DNA of 64,000 nucleotides from Oreocharis arfaki (Eukaryota > Chordata > Aves > Passeriformes > Paramythiidae): NCBI GenBank assembly GCA_013398015.1, contig VZRR01006730.1, positions 124,139 through 188,138 on the forward strand, read 5' to 3'. Each line of letters starts with the position of its first letter. Within the stretch, counting starts at the first letter, position 1. Of this stretch, positions 36,130 to 47,547 are shown one piece after another. Both the position numbers and the translations under genes were made by a program. The notes under the pieces were generated by a model. It did no database searches. It was given only the letters and a program-made list of their open reading frames with translations, and was not told the origin of the DNA.

Positions 36130-37681
36130 CCATTAGCTTCCTGGTCCAAGGTCTTTATTTGTCTTGGGGTGTGTTAGGCTGCAGTTGTAACCATTTAAAA
36201 ACACCCAGAAACCCACCAGGCATTTTGGGAACCCCTAAAGGCAGTGGTGGAGGGGTTCCCATCTGGATTGGGGCAGCCTTTCTCCAGGTTGCACCCTGGC
36301 ATGAGGATGGGAAGGACACATGGACACAGAGTTTGCCAGTGCTAGAGTGGCCCCATCCCATCCCTCGCCTGCACCTGGCTGTGTCCACCAAGGCTTGCAC
36401 TGGGCTTTGGGAGACGCTGGGGAGCAGCCCCGGGGTGCTGTGTGTTGCACACGCGGGTGGGCTGGGAGGAGGCTGGAGACCCTGGCTGAAGCCCGCATGC
36501 TGAGGGCTCTGCCACAACACCCATGACAGCGTTACATCCAGCATTACATCCATTTACAAAGCTCAGCAACCCGCCCCTTCGGCCTCCCTGGAGCACCCCC
36601 CTGCACTCAGGGCAGGAGCAGGGCTGGAGGCCACCACCATCCTCTCCTGCCTCCAGAGCCACGCATCAGGCCTCCCACACCCATCATGGGGAGAGCGGGG
36701 ACCTGCTCATGGCCCAGGTGAGACATGGGGCACCTTGGCCACATTGCAGACCCTCCTCCCAGCCTCTTCTGAGACCTCAGGTCCCCCCTATCCCTCCCAA
36801 GGACAGTTATTTTCACAAGGTCACTGCTGCCCACTTCTCAGGAGCCCCATTCTCGGGGCTGTGGAGCGAAATCCTGCACCACACCACTGCTTTACTTTGC
36901 AGTTTTAGTTTCCATCATTGTCGGAGATGACTGGGTTTCACACTCCTCACCCATGAGTGAAATGCTTGGTTTGTCTGTCTGTCTTTCCAGCAAATTGTTG
37001 TCTGAGGGCAGAAAGGGTGTGAAGGGGAGAGCAGAGCCAGAGCCCAGGGAAAAATTCTGCCCCAGATCCCTGGGTGACGATGTCCAATGGCACTCTCAAG
37101 GGAAAGGAAGCAGCTTGCCACATCTGTTAGGGTCCAATCTTGACTGCCTTCACAGGGGGCCTGGCTGGGCCAGCAGGACTCCCCATTAGCATGCCTGAGC
37201 CAGCCTGGTCCAAGATGTCTAGCAAATGTTTGACCCTGGTTTCTTTTCATTTCTTGGGTAATAAACACTTTAGAAGCCAATGTAAAGCATCTAGCATTAG
37301 CCCATCTGCATGCAGACAAGCTCTGATGCCTTGGAGATGGTCAGCTGGGGAAAAAGGTACATCCAGTCTTAGGAGAACACTGATGCCATTTGGCCAATAT
37401 CAAGAGCATGGAGCCGGGAAGGGCTCCTGGTGACCACATCTCCTCCTCTTGCCTCTGGCTTTCCTGCTGGCTCCCCGAGCTAGTCCCCAGGCCCAGGGTG
37501 ACCAGAAGGACCTGCAGCTCAGAGATGCCTTGGATTTTTGTCAGCGTTGGATGAAGGACATCCTCTGCAATCACTGCACAGTCTGCACTGTTGTGAGTGG
37601 GGAGCAGAAGAACCCCCGCTGGCAGAGGAGGCAAAGGGAAGGATTTCCATAACGTTACTGAAGTGGTCCCTGAGTGCCAGT
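36130..37681 (-). other. CHRM4: CHRM4 3' untranslated region
   Basis: On the minus strand, the first and only AATAAA after the receptor stop is at 36154-36159, giving a 3'UTR of about 1.5 kb. The gap to the MDK 3' end at about 35815 is then only some 300 bp, so the two genes converge. Confidence 0.65.
36154..36159 (-). terminator. CHRM4: CHRM4 poly(A) signal AATAAA
   Basis: TTTATT on the plus strand, read as AATAAA on the minus strand. It is the only canonical signal between the MDK end and the receptor stop on this strand. Confidence 0.65.
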
Positions 37682-39154
37682 TTATCTGGCTGTGCCAATG
37701 TTCCTGTACTGGCACATGAGAAGGTGCTTGAAGGTTTTCTTGAAAGTGGCATTGCAGAGGGCATAGCAGGCTGGGTTGATGGTGCTGTTGACATAGCAGA
37801 GCCAGTAGCCGATGGACCACACTGTTTCGGGCACGCAGGTCTCACAGAAGGTGTTAATGAGGACCATCACGTTGTAGGGCGTCCATGTCAGTATGAAGGC
37901 CAGCAGGATGGCAAATATGGTTCGGGTGACTTTCTTCTCTCGGGCAGCCATCTGGCGCTTTTTCCGTACTTGGCTCCTGGCGATGCTGGCAAACTTCCTG
38001 GCAACATTGACTGGGCGGCTGTTGGCCAGGGAGTTGTGGTTAGAGGCTCCTGCCTTAGCCGGGACGATCTCAATGGCAGTGACACATTCAGTCCCACTCT
38101 GCTTGGTGACAATCTTAATCTTGGACCACTTGGAAGTTGGGTTCACCCGGGGGATGGCTGGACTCTGTCCTTGCCCTGCTGGCAAGATTTCTGCTGTGGG
38201 CTTGTCTTTTGTGGTCTGGGTCATGCTGACAGTGCTGGACTCATTGGATGTCTCCTTCTCCTCCTGATGGCCAGTGGCCTCTGTCTGTGCAGATGGCTGA
38301 TCATCCACTTTCCCATTCCTCACATCCTCTTTCACCTCCACAGCCCTCTTGGGAGAGTTATTGTTGTTCTGTTTGACTGGGGGGCCCTTGAGGAATCTGA
38401 GGGACTTGCCTTTTCTCTCTTTCCTGCTCTCAGGCTTGTGCCTCCTCACCCTGCTTCTGCTGGCCAGGGAGATGTGGATGTACAGCACCGTCATGATGAC
38501 CACGGGCAGGTAGAAAGCAGCAATGGCTGTGCCGAAGGTCACTGCTGGGTTGGAGAGGAACTGGATGTAGCATTCCCTTTCAGGGACTGTCCTCTTGCCC
38601 ACAATGAACTGCCAGAACAAGATGGCAGGGGCCCAGAGAATGAAGGACAATATCCATGCAGCCGCGATCATTAGCCCTGCCATCTTGGTGGTCCTCCTGG
38701 CCGGGTACGTCAGGGGCTTGGTGACACAGAAGTACCGGTCAAAGCTGATGATGAGCAGGTTCATGACAGAGGCATTGCTCACCACATAGTCCAGAGCCAG
38801 CCACAGGTCGCACACCACGGCCCCCAGTGGCCAGTAGCCTTTGATGATGTAGACCGTGTAGAGGTTCATGGAGAAGACCCCGATGATGAGGTCCGCACAG
38901 GCCAGGCTGAAGAGGAAGTAGTTGTTGACAGTCTGGAGCTGGCGGTTCACCTTGATGGAGAGCATCACCAGGATGTTCCCCACCACGGTGACAAGGCTGA
39001 GTGAGCCGGTGACAGTGGCGATGAAAACCAGCTCTACTGTCTTGTAGTTGGTGGGAGGCTGCACGGCCACCTCGGAGCGGTTGCCCAGGGTGAAGTTGTC
39101 ATAGGTCAGATTGGCCATCTTTGCCTGCCAGGGCTGAGCAGAGAGGTTGTGCAT
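37682..39154 (-). CDS. CHRM4: Muscarinic acetylcholine receptor M4 (490 aa from the conventional avian start)
   Basis: Class A GPCR for acetylcholine, coupled to Gi/o. The body is one uninterrupted frame of 490 residues, the length of chicken M4, ending QYRNIGTAR. Seven hydrophobic segments are visible. Key residues: D122 in TM3 (LALDYVVSN) for the ligand amine, D139-R140-Y141, C115 and C195 for the disulfide, W424 and N428 in TM6 (ILTWTPYN), and NPACY at 460-464 in TM7. A long basic/acidic third loop runs about 233-408. Four sequons precede TM1 (N3, N15, N20, N25). The exon begins at 39159, where CTCTCCTTGCAG is an acceptor, so only 5 nt lie before this ATG. Mammalian M4 begins at the equivalent of Met13 (MANLT). 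An upstream exon at 52.6 kb may extend the N-terminus. Confidence 0.98.
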   Translation of the reverse strand: MHNLSAQPWQAKMANLTYDNFTLGNRSEVAVQPPTNYKTVELVFIATVTGSLSLVTVVGNILVMLSIKVNRQLQTVNNYFLFSLACADLIIGVFSMNLYTVYIIKGYWPLGAVVCDLWLALDYVVSNASVMNLLIISFDRYFCVTKPLTYPARRTTKMAGLMIAAAWILSFILWAPAILFWQFIVGKRTVPERECYIQFLSNPAVTFGTAIAAFYLPVVIMTVLYIHISLASRSRVRRHKPESRKERKGKSLRFLKGPPVKQNNNNSPKRAVEVKEDVRNGKVDDQPSAQTEATGHQEEKETSNESSTVSMTQTTKDKPTAEILPAGQGQSPAIPRVNPTSKWSKIKIVTKQSGTECVTAIEIVPAKAGASNHNSLANSRPVNVARKFASIARSQVRKKRQMAAREKKVTRTIFAILLAFILTWTPYNVMVLINTFCETCVPETVWSIGYWLCYVNSTINPACYALCNATFKKTFKHLLMCQYRNIGTAR

Positions 39155-39159
39155 GGGAT
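39155..39159 (-). other. CHRM4: Splice acceptor border of the CHRM4 receptor exon
   Basis: Minus strand CTCTCCTTGCAG|ATCCC then ATG. The pyrimidine tract and AG are good, so the receptor exon has an upstream partner and is not a whole gene by itself. The 5 nt between acceptor and ATG contain no stop in the receptor frame. Confidence 0.8.
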
Positions 39160-39700
39160 CTGCAAGGAGAGCGAGGACAGAAAGGGAGAATATCAGACCT
39201 TGCCAGCCTGGCCTGGCAGCATTTCCTCAGCTTCCCAGGCCAGCACTGCCCTTGGATAGTGCTCTAAAATCTCCTGGCATTCCTGGACTTCTCTCTGCCA
39301 CTCCAGGAGTCCATTGGAGGCACTTTTTGTGTCCCTATTTAGCAGTAGAGGAGACACACAAGTTGCAGGGAGAGAAGCAGGAATGGGGCTAGGACAGTCC
39401 TATGGCCAGGGTGTGATGGTCCCTTCTTTGCAGGGCCATATCCCAGCAGAAGCACAACCTCGTGTGCCCCAGAGAGGCACACAGGGAGGCCAAAGGGCTG
39501 GGGGGAAGAGGACTGCAGAGCCTGGGGGGGATGCACATACAGCACTCACTGCCGGAACAGCACGGCATGGAGCCAGTGCCCTGCCCCAGGGACAAGAGCA
39601 GGTTTATGGTATGCCCCAGGCATGTCCCGCTGACCTCCTCAAAGCACTCCCCAAGAGGGGCCTAACCCACAAAGCCCCTGCCGTGCTCCACTTGGCTCAC

Positions 39701-39742
39701 CTGTGTCTCTTGCAGCAAACAGCTCCTTCTGGAAGATGAAAT
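39701..39742 (-). other. CHRM4: Candidate in-frame 42-nt cassette exon of CHRM4
   Basis: On the minus strand, CTGTTTTCCTTGTCCCAG is a strong acceptor before 39742, and ACACAG|GTGAGCC is a strong donor after 39701. The exon is 42 nt and open in the phase set by the upstream exon and the receptor exon, encoding DFIFQKELFAARDT. An inner acceptor (CTTCCAG before 39728) would give a 28-nt version that breaks the frame. This is prediction from splice signals only. Confidence 0.35.
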
Positions 39743-42700
39743 CTGGGACAAGGAAAACAGCAAGTTACACCACAGCTTGCATGAGTCCCACAACATCTTA
39801 CTGGGGGCACCAACCTGTCCAACAGAGGTGGCCCTGACAAAAAGGTGACACTGCTCAGATACAGATGCTGAAAAACCAAGAAAGGCTGAAGATGGGTACT
39901 TTAATGTGGCGCAGTGCACAGTACAGCAGGCTCGGGAGAGGGAGGGAGCTGCACAAGTGCCATCAGTCAGTGATGCTGGGAAGTGATGACCCCTTTCCCC
40001 AGCCCCACATCACACTGCAGCTGCAGCCACCCTGGCCACGGAGATGTGCGGTGTGAAGTCAGACACCTCAGCACGATACATGGAATTATTTATGAGAAGT
40101 GCTGAGAATTACGGACAGAATTACTGCCTTCATCCAAACCAAGATGCCTGTGGTTAATCACCCAAGGTAAGAGCAGAATGGACCTTAAAAAAAAATCAAT
40201 AGACCAGAAGTGCTGTGTTGAGATGAAAGGGAATTTCCTGGAAAGCAAAGGAAAAGCAAAGCCACTGAGGGAGATGGGCTGGACAGAAGAGCTCTCCCAC
40301 GCCATCCAGGCCCCCAAAACATGCTGGGCCTTCACCAGCCTCACCATGGCTTTTGGGGGCATCCGAACCCCACCAGCCCATCAAGGGCAGCCCCTCCAGC
40401 AGCTCCTCCTGGTGCCCGGGGCAGGGGTTCAGCCCCATGGGCGCTGCTGCCGGGAAGCCGGCGGGAGCCAGCGGGTGGGTGAGTGTCCCCACAGTGGGAG
40501 CGCTCAGCACAGTGTGTCTCTGGCTTGGGTGCTGGCTCCAGATGCCTGGGACTCCCAAAGATGATTTTGCTAAATGTATAAACATGCCATTAATGCACAC
40601 CTCTTCCAAACAGGATCTGGCAGGCTTTGAGATTGGTTTTTCTATTTTAAGTATTTGAGAAGAAATGCCCTTGTCTTTTATTTGTGGTGACGGTAGAAGA
40701 TTTCTGCCATCAGAAAATACCCAAGTTTTTAATATAAGCACTTTCTGAAGAGATACAGGTGTAATTAAATGAAGATGTGGCTGCTGAGATGCTAAAACCA
40801 GGGTCTGATGTAGCCATGTAAGCAGCTTCTGCATTAGCAAGGCTACAGCTACAATAGTGGTGGAGCTTCTCGTAGAGGTGAAAGGGAAAGAAGTGAGTGA
40901 GGGACAAAGAAATACCTCTCTACCATTATCCTCTAAGCCCGTCTGTGAAGACAAAAGGCATTTAAAAGAAAGCAGTACCCTTTGGTAGATGCTACATGCC
41001 AGATACGGATGGGGTGAGGAAGCCTGGCAGCACTGCCCATCTTTGCACCCAGCTCCAAGGACAAGGGATGCATCAAGGGAGACGGAAAATGGTTTCTGCT
41101 GCTATCCTTCCTGGGCACCCAGCCAGGGATGTGAGGAGAGGTGATAAGTGTATAAAATGGCTTAGAAATATATAATCATGGCAGTTTGGGGGTTGGTTTC
41201 AGTACAATTGAAATGAGTTTTAATCTCTTCACTTTGGTGAGATGGGGAGATTTAACTGTCATTCTTGTAACAGCTAATCAAACTGATCAGACAAGCTAGC
41301 AATCATGCAGACATCTACCCCAGCTCTTCCAAGAAGAATTTGAAAGTCTTGAAAAGAAACCTTTCCATCGTCTCTGCTAAAATGCGGGTTTCAGTTTTCT
41401 CACTTTTGTTCGTGAACTGGCATCCTCTTCTAAGCGTGTCTAATTAATTATCAGCCTTGACAGAGACTTGTGTTCTCAGTTACCCGAAGTAAGAAAAGTC
41501 CATCTCAACCCCGAACTGTTCTGTACATGTCCCAAGACCGGGAGGAACGGCGGCGGCGGCGGCAGCCCCACACGCGAGCCTTTGGATGCCACCCAGAGGT
41601 CATGCTGCAAACTGGCGTCAGGAGGCAGAGGCAGCTGCAGCCTCAGGGTGGAGGGCTTAAACACTGAGCAGTGTGAAAATAAACCTTCACCGAACAGCAA
41701 AAATAAAGCAATCCCCTGTGTGAGGGAAGGAGGAGGACTGAACGCTTAAAGGTGTGAAGATACGTACAACACAGACAGAGCAACACGTACGAGCTGGGAG
41801 CTGTGTACACCACTCACCCCTGCCCCAGATGCCCTGGCTATTCTCTGCCATGCCCCAGCCCACCGGGCATCCCTTCTTTCCCCACCTTCTGCTGTCCGTC
41901 CCACTGTCTCACACTTTGCCCCTGACACTTGCTCTGAGCTCACTGGGACTGCTCAGCACTGCCTTTGCCTTCCTGAGCAGAGCAGGCAGCTCAGTCTGGA
42001 GCTGGGAGAAGGCCAAGGATGCTACAAATTTGGTAGGTCTGAGCAGCTGACCAAGCCATGGATCATGCCTGCCTGGGCACTAGGGATAGATCTTTGCTTT
42101 TGAGATGGAGAGCATCCAGGCTGTGTGGGAAGGGCCTTGGTGGGGGCACAGCCCTCAGGCAGCCACACCTCTGTCTGCATCCGCATCATACGTCCAAAGA
42201 TGGAGGGAGCACACGGGAGAGCTGTGGAGCTGCAACAAACTCACCAGTGTGACACCACCTCCACCCTCATGCCAGGCACATCACTGTTCCCAGTGCTGTG
42301 ACCCCAAGACACCAAGATACCAAGGGATCTCTCCAGGGAGAGGTGTCTCTCCACTAAATGCCTTTCCTATGTCCCCCAGTGCCCAGCACTTGCACACGCC
42401 CAGGAGTGCATTTCTTCTCTCTCTCCCGTCACAGTCCCCATCCTACATCACCCTCTCTGTCTCCATTCCCTTTTGCACCCCACTTTCACAATGGCACTGC
42501 CGACAGGGAGGAGACGTAGCCTTGACAAAGCTCAGAGAACACTTCAGAAGGGCTCCTAGGGCTGTGGCACCAATTGGCTTTTCAGCCTGCACGCAACCGT
42601 TCTTTGTCTGCAGTGCTCAGTGGGTGCTCTCCCACACCTGCTTGCACCAGCCAGCTACAGCAAACTCCCTCATACTTTGGGCAGCAATTTATGGCTGGTT

Positions 42701-44319
42701 TTCTCCTTTCCATCGAAGCTGTTAGGAGACTCCAACTCTTTACTGATAGCATCCTCTGGTCCAAGAGTTTCTATGGTTGCTGCAGTGCTCACCAATCGTG
42801 TCATCAAGACAGGGAAACACCTTTCCCTTCCCACACAACCACAGATCCAAGCAGAGAAGGCTGTAATTTGGGTGGGGTCCAACTACTGTGGGCAGTGGGC
42901 ACAGCAGGGTCCCCATTGCTGCCTGCAATCATGGGTGTGACCACTGTTGGGTGAGGATTCAACTTCAGAGCAAGAGCAGAGCCAGTGTTCTGTCACAGGG
43001 TGACACCCGAGACCACAGCAGAAAACTCCTGCTATTTCCTTGCTGCACCTCATGTGCCTCTCCAGCAAGCCTTCCCAGACTGTCAGCTCCTACAAACTGC
43101 CTCACAGCCTGTTGCCAGGTCAGAGAGGAGAAAGCCCTGTCACGGACTGCTGGTGACCACTCTGTACCCAAAAAGTCTGCAGTAGCTGGAGGCTGGTGCT
43201 CCATCGGCTGCAGTCAGTGACTGAGCACCTGCTGAGCACTCAGCTCGTGTGCGATGGAGGGTTTAGTTCCCTCCTGCCCTTGTTGCTTCTTGTGTGGAAG
43301 GAGCTGGCCACCCTCCCCACTGGAACAGCAAGGACAATGGGAGAGGCTGCTATTTACACACACCCATGTGATGGTGGCACCTCAAGCTGCGGTATGAGCT
43401 CCTGGAGCAAGCAGCCCTGTTGTCTCAGTGTTCTCTGCCTCTTCTCCCTTTACTGCACAGCCCCCCTCTGCTCCACAGCCCCGGTCCCACATGTCACCAC
43501 CCACTATCCCCTTTCCTGTTTTGACACTGCCCCCATCCCAGTGTCATCCTCAGGGCTGGAGATCCTCAGGGAGCAGGTGCAGGTGGGACGCAGAGCCGTG
43601 TCTGGTCCACATGAGGTTGAAGAAAAACCTCTGGGAATGAGCAGGGTTCTGCATGCACCCAGTGTGCTCTGCAAGGAAGAAAACCCATCATAAAACAAGC
43701 CCCATGTTCACACACCAGTCTGGGGAGGAAGATGTTCACAGGAGAAGGAGAGGAATTAGAGAAACCCGTACTTTAGCAGATGCCTACGAGTGTGAACTGC
43801 TCCCAGAGGAGATGGGCTTCAGCCCTGCATGGGTTTGGAGCAACAGCAAAATGCAAAGAGACCTTGAGCCCAGGGACAGGATTGAATGCCTGTGGCTGTC
43901 AGCTCCTGGCTGAAGGGATCCTGTGGGGCTCTGGGTGCTGCCTGTGCCCAGGAGGGAGGGAAGCTGGGCCCCTCCACCACAGGCACATTCCAGGAGAAGG
44001 CACACATCACCCCGTGCTCTGGGTGCCCAAGGCTGGGCCTGGGCACATCACCTGGGAACATCACTTTTGTCCCATTTGGAAAGAGGCAGGCCAGCCCCAC
44101 TGCCAGCCCCCTGCTTGTCTTGGCCTTCCTAAAAGTGTAGAGAGGGTAGAAGTCGTAATGGGGTTAGTCCTGTCATGTCAAACTCCTGATGTGATGTGGG
44201 GCTGGGCAGTTTGTGCAGCCACTGCCACAAGGAGGAGAGGAGAGAGAAAAAAGAGGGAGCAGAAGATGGTAGACATTTATGGCTCACGCACACAAAGGGA
44301 AGGTATACTCAGGGAAGGG

Positions 44320-44425
44320 TGACAGTTTGTGGTGCTAATTGCATTATCTAATAGCTGTTAATTAGTTTCTGAATCATGGCATCAGTTTACAGCTAGTGCA
44401 GGATTGTTCTGGTTGACAGATTCAC
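44320..44425. other. AT-rich block, possible conserved noncoding element
   Basis: A TAAT-rich stretch (GCATTATCTAATAGCTG, TTAATTAGTTTCTGAATC) within otherwise GC-richer intron. The TAAT cores suit homeodomain binding. No coding potential. This is inference from composition. Confidence 0.3.
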
Positions 44426-45419
44426 ACCCCTCAGAGTGTGAAAACAGAATTCCTAGATACTGGGAACAGGCACCTCAGAAATAAAACATACGGGAGAAGA
44501 CCGAGGGCAGGCCCTCTGTCTGGCAGGGGGAGGGCTGGTGTCGGGCTGCTTCCGTGCCTCTGCATTGGAATGATGAAGGTAATAAACAACCAGAAAAACA
44601 GAGCGGAGATGAGGGGCCAGCAGCATCTGCTGTGTTAAAATAGCAGGGCTCCCCCTGCCCTCCCAGCTCCAGCTGGTGGCTGTGCTTTCAGCCCTCTGGT
44701 CAATAGATCCCTGAAGTCCTCTTCCTGCTCCAGAGGAGATCTGAGCCATTGTGGAACAGGAATTGTTTCTTGTCAGTAACATATGGGGTGGTTCTGGGCA
44801 TTGGATTTTTCCATTGAATAATTTATTCTTCTTTCCTCCTCTGCTATTCAACTGGTCCTCATAAGGCAAAGCAATTTCCTCCATCCCCACAAGTTAAGAA
44901 CCTCTGATAGCTTTTCCTGGAGCCGTTGGAGAAGCAGTAAGCTCAGTGGCACAGGAGCATCCAGCTTTCAGGGGGAGGCAAGAGGGCCAGAGAACACCCC
45001 CGTGCCTGACACGTCTCCGCGCATCAGCTTTGGAAAATTTGCTGTGTCTGGGGCCAGAAGGGAGCATTGCAGTTGTGTAACACCACCAACCCCCGAGCAA
45101 GCCAGGAGCTTCCCCTGCCTTCCCTGCTGCTTGTAACTGTGTGATTAATGCTGGGTTTCAGAGTAAACCTGAGGCACCGCATCCAAGGTGGCTTGCACCC
45201 AGCTGTGGGAAGCACTCCCAGGCCAGAGCCGTGGCTGTTGAGCTGCTCCTGCAGGTAGTGCCCAGCCCAGCAGGCTCAGCAGCATCCCACAGCAGGGGTA
45301 GCTGCACCCCCTGGCCAAACTGGCCCCCCAGCACTTGCCTGTATCCCTGACGTGCCCTTTGCAGGCTGTAAGGGGCCACATGCCATTTATCCACAGCATT
45401 ACCAGACAAGAAGCAAGAC

Positions 45420-45550
45420 AGCGAGAAAGTGTTTTTAAAAAAGTAATTGAAAGGCCACTCCTATAAATAGCCTACCAGCACACTGGTCACTCTGACAAGT
45501 AATTAACCATCTGTCACCCAATTATTAGGCCAAATAAATAAGCTATCAGT
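45420..45550. other. AT-rich block, possible conserved noncoding element
   Basis: Contains TATAAATAGCC, AAGTAATTAACCATC, CCAATTATTAGGCC and AAATAAATAAGC in about 100 bp, flanked by GC-rich sequence. No open frame. It may be an enhancer; conservation could not be tested. Confidence 0.35.
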
Positions 45551-46406
45551 GGAACGCTACTAGCAAGTGTGCATGGCAAATGCCACGCGAGCCAAAGTCC
45601 AGCCTTACCCTGCTGTGCCCAGCCTGCAGCTCCCAGGCACCGGCGGCTCCCCAGCAGCTCCCACGCCCGCGCTGGCTCCGATGGAACATCCCGGGGGGAG
45701 AAGGCTCACCACGGCGGCATCGCACAGCGGGACGAGGGAGACACAGTGCCCTCCCTCCAGTGCCCTCTGCCTCGGCCGCCCCAGGGCTGCAGCTCCCAGC
45801 TGGTGGCAGAGCTCAGCCCCTGTCTCTGAGCCAGGAAGGTGCTGGGCTTCCAGCTGAGCCTGGGCTGGAGCCACACTTCTCCCCTCCCATCCACTGCATT
45901 AATGCTCTCTGCCTCAGAGAGATGCTCATGTTCTTTTATATGCCTGGGCTGAAGCTTTAACAGAACCCAGCTGTTTTGAGGTAGCGCAGCAGAAATAACC
46001 CTGCTGCAGCTCCAGGTCCCACTGCTGGGAAGGGCTCTGGGACCAGCCAGCAGAGAGGAAGGAGGGAGAGGGAGGATTACAGCAACAAGTGACTGCCTGG
46101 ATTAGCTGGGCTCTTCCCAGGGAGAGGCTAGTGGCCAGGATCAGGTGTCTGTGGGAGAGAGAACAGTGGAGGAGAGACTGAGGGCTAGAGGGGCAGGTGT
46201 TGCAAGACCTAAGATCTGTTTGCTTAGAGGAGCAGTTCCCCCTGCCCCAGGGACAGGCCTTGCCTGGGGATGGCAAGGGGTGAGAGCTCAGATCTTTCTG
46301 GGAAGCCAGTTGTAGGGAAGCCCCCTCACCCTGCCATGGCCCCACACAGCCACAGTTGCCCATGCCAGGTCACTGCCACCCCCCATGCCAGTCCCAGGGG
46401 CCAAGG

Positions 46407-46545
46407 CTGGTGCTGAATAAGGCAGGAGCTGACCCTCATACAGAGACCCGCAGCACTCTGCACTCACCCTCTTTGCCCGCCTGGGTCCCCATGACCCGTA
46501 GGGTGGGGCTGCAGCTCAGTCAGTGAGAGATGCAGTGCTGCTCTG
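46407..46545. repeat. Duplicated segment, copy A
   Basis: About 140 bp that align with 47411-47547 at roughly 84% identity by eye. Shared landmarks are TAAGGCAGG, GCAGAGACCC, CTGCACTCACCCTCTT and GATGCAGTGCTGCTC. Direct orientation, about 1 kb apart. Not a repeat family I know. Confidence 0.85.
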
Positions 46546-47410
46546 GCAGAGAATGGGCGTCAGGAGGGCAGGGGAACTTGTTTCTCTGTAACTCATCCCA
46601 GAGCTGATGCACCGCAGGGAGCAAACAGTGAGGTGCTCATCTGAAATTTTAAAGACCCGACAATGGAAACAAAAGCCCCTTGTGCCATGGAGCAGAGTGA
46701 AGCTCTGCAGGACTTTGAGAGGACAAAGGAGCCACCTGAGTAACAGGTGGGAGAAAAGAGCTGATGCCCGGAGCCAAGGGCAGAAAATCAGGCAGGAGCA
46801 AGAACCCCACTGGATGGATGTGTATGCGAGAGCCCTAGTCCTGGGGGCAGACAGCAGATGGGAATCTTTGGGGTGCTAATGAAAAAGGAAACTGAAAATA
46901 TTAGACCCCATTTGGCCACAAGACCTGCCAGAGAGTTTGGAGTTGGAGGTGATGCCTGAGCAAAGGGACAGAGTGAAGGAGAGGACCTGCAGCAGGAGGT
47001 GGGCAGGAGAGCCCAGGGCATGGACAGGCAGAATGGAAAATGTCGGGGCCAGGGGGTCACGGGAGGAGAGCAGGTAGGAAATCCCCATCCATGGTGACAA
47101 CAGAGAAGGGGAGAGATGGAGAGGAAGGAGGTGGGCATAGTCTGGGGCTGCCAGGGAAGCATTACATATCTCCCCTACAAAAAAGTCCTAAGAAAATCTT
47201 CTGAGAGGGAGAGATCTCACACAGAGACATTGCCTGCAAACCTCTCCCTGCTGCCTTCTCTGGAGGCTCCCACCAGCTCCTGGCTGGGCAGAGTGGGAGC
47301 CATGCTGGCGCTGGAAACCTTTGTGGACTGCAGCTCTCTGGCTCAGGCAGCCCAGCTCTGCCTGGGAGTCACCCCTCTGACTGCAGGATGGTGATCCCCA
47401 GCCTGTTATG

Positions 47411-47547
47411 CTGGTGCTGGATAAGGCAGGGGCCGGCCCCCATGCAGAGACCCACAGCACCCTGCACTCACCCTCTTGGCCCCCAGGGTCCCCGTGAGCC
47501 GTAGGGTGCAGATGCAGCTCAGACAGTCAGGGATGCAGTGCTGCTCA
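47411..47547. repeat. Duplicated segment, copy B
   Basis: Second copy of the segment at 46407-46545, same orientation. The sequence between the copies is not itself duplicated as far as I can see. Confidence 0.85.

Noticed and set aside
37259..37265. Plus-strand AATAAA
   Set aside because: No plus-strand gene ends here. It lies within the antisense of the CHRM4 3'UTR.
37538..38674. 378-codon open frame on the plus strand
   Set aside because: It is the exact antisense of the CHRM4 coding exon and has no family similarity. The minus frame carries all GPCR signatures.
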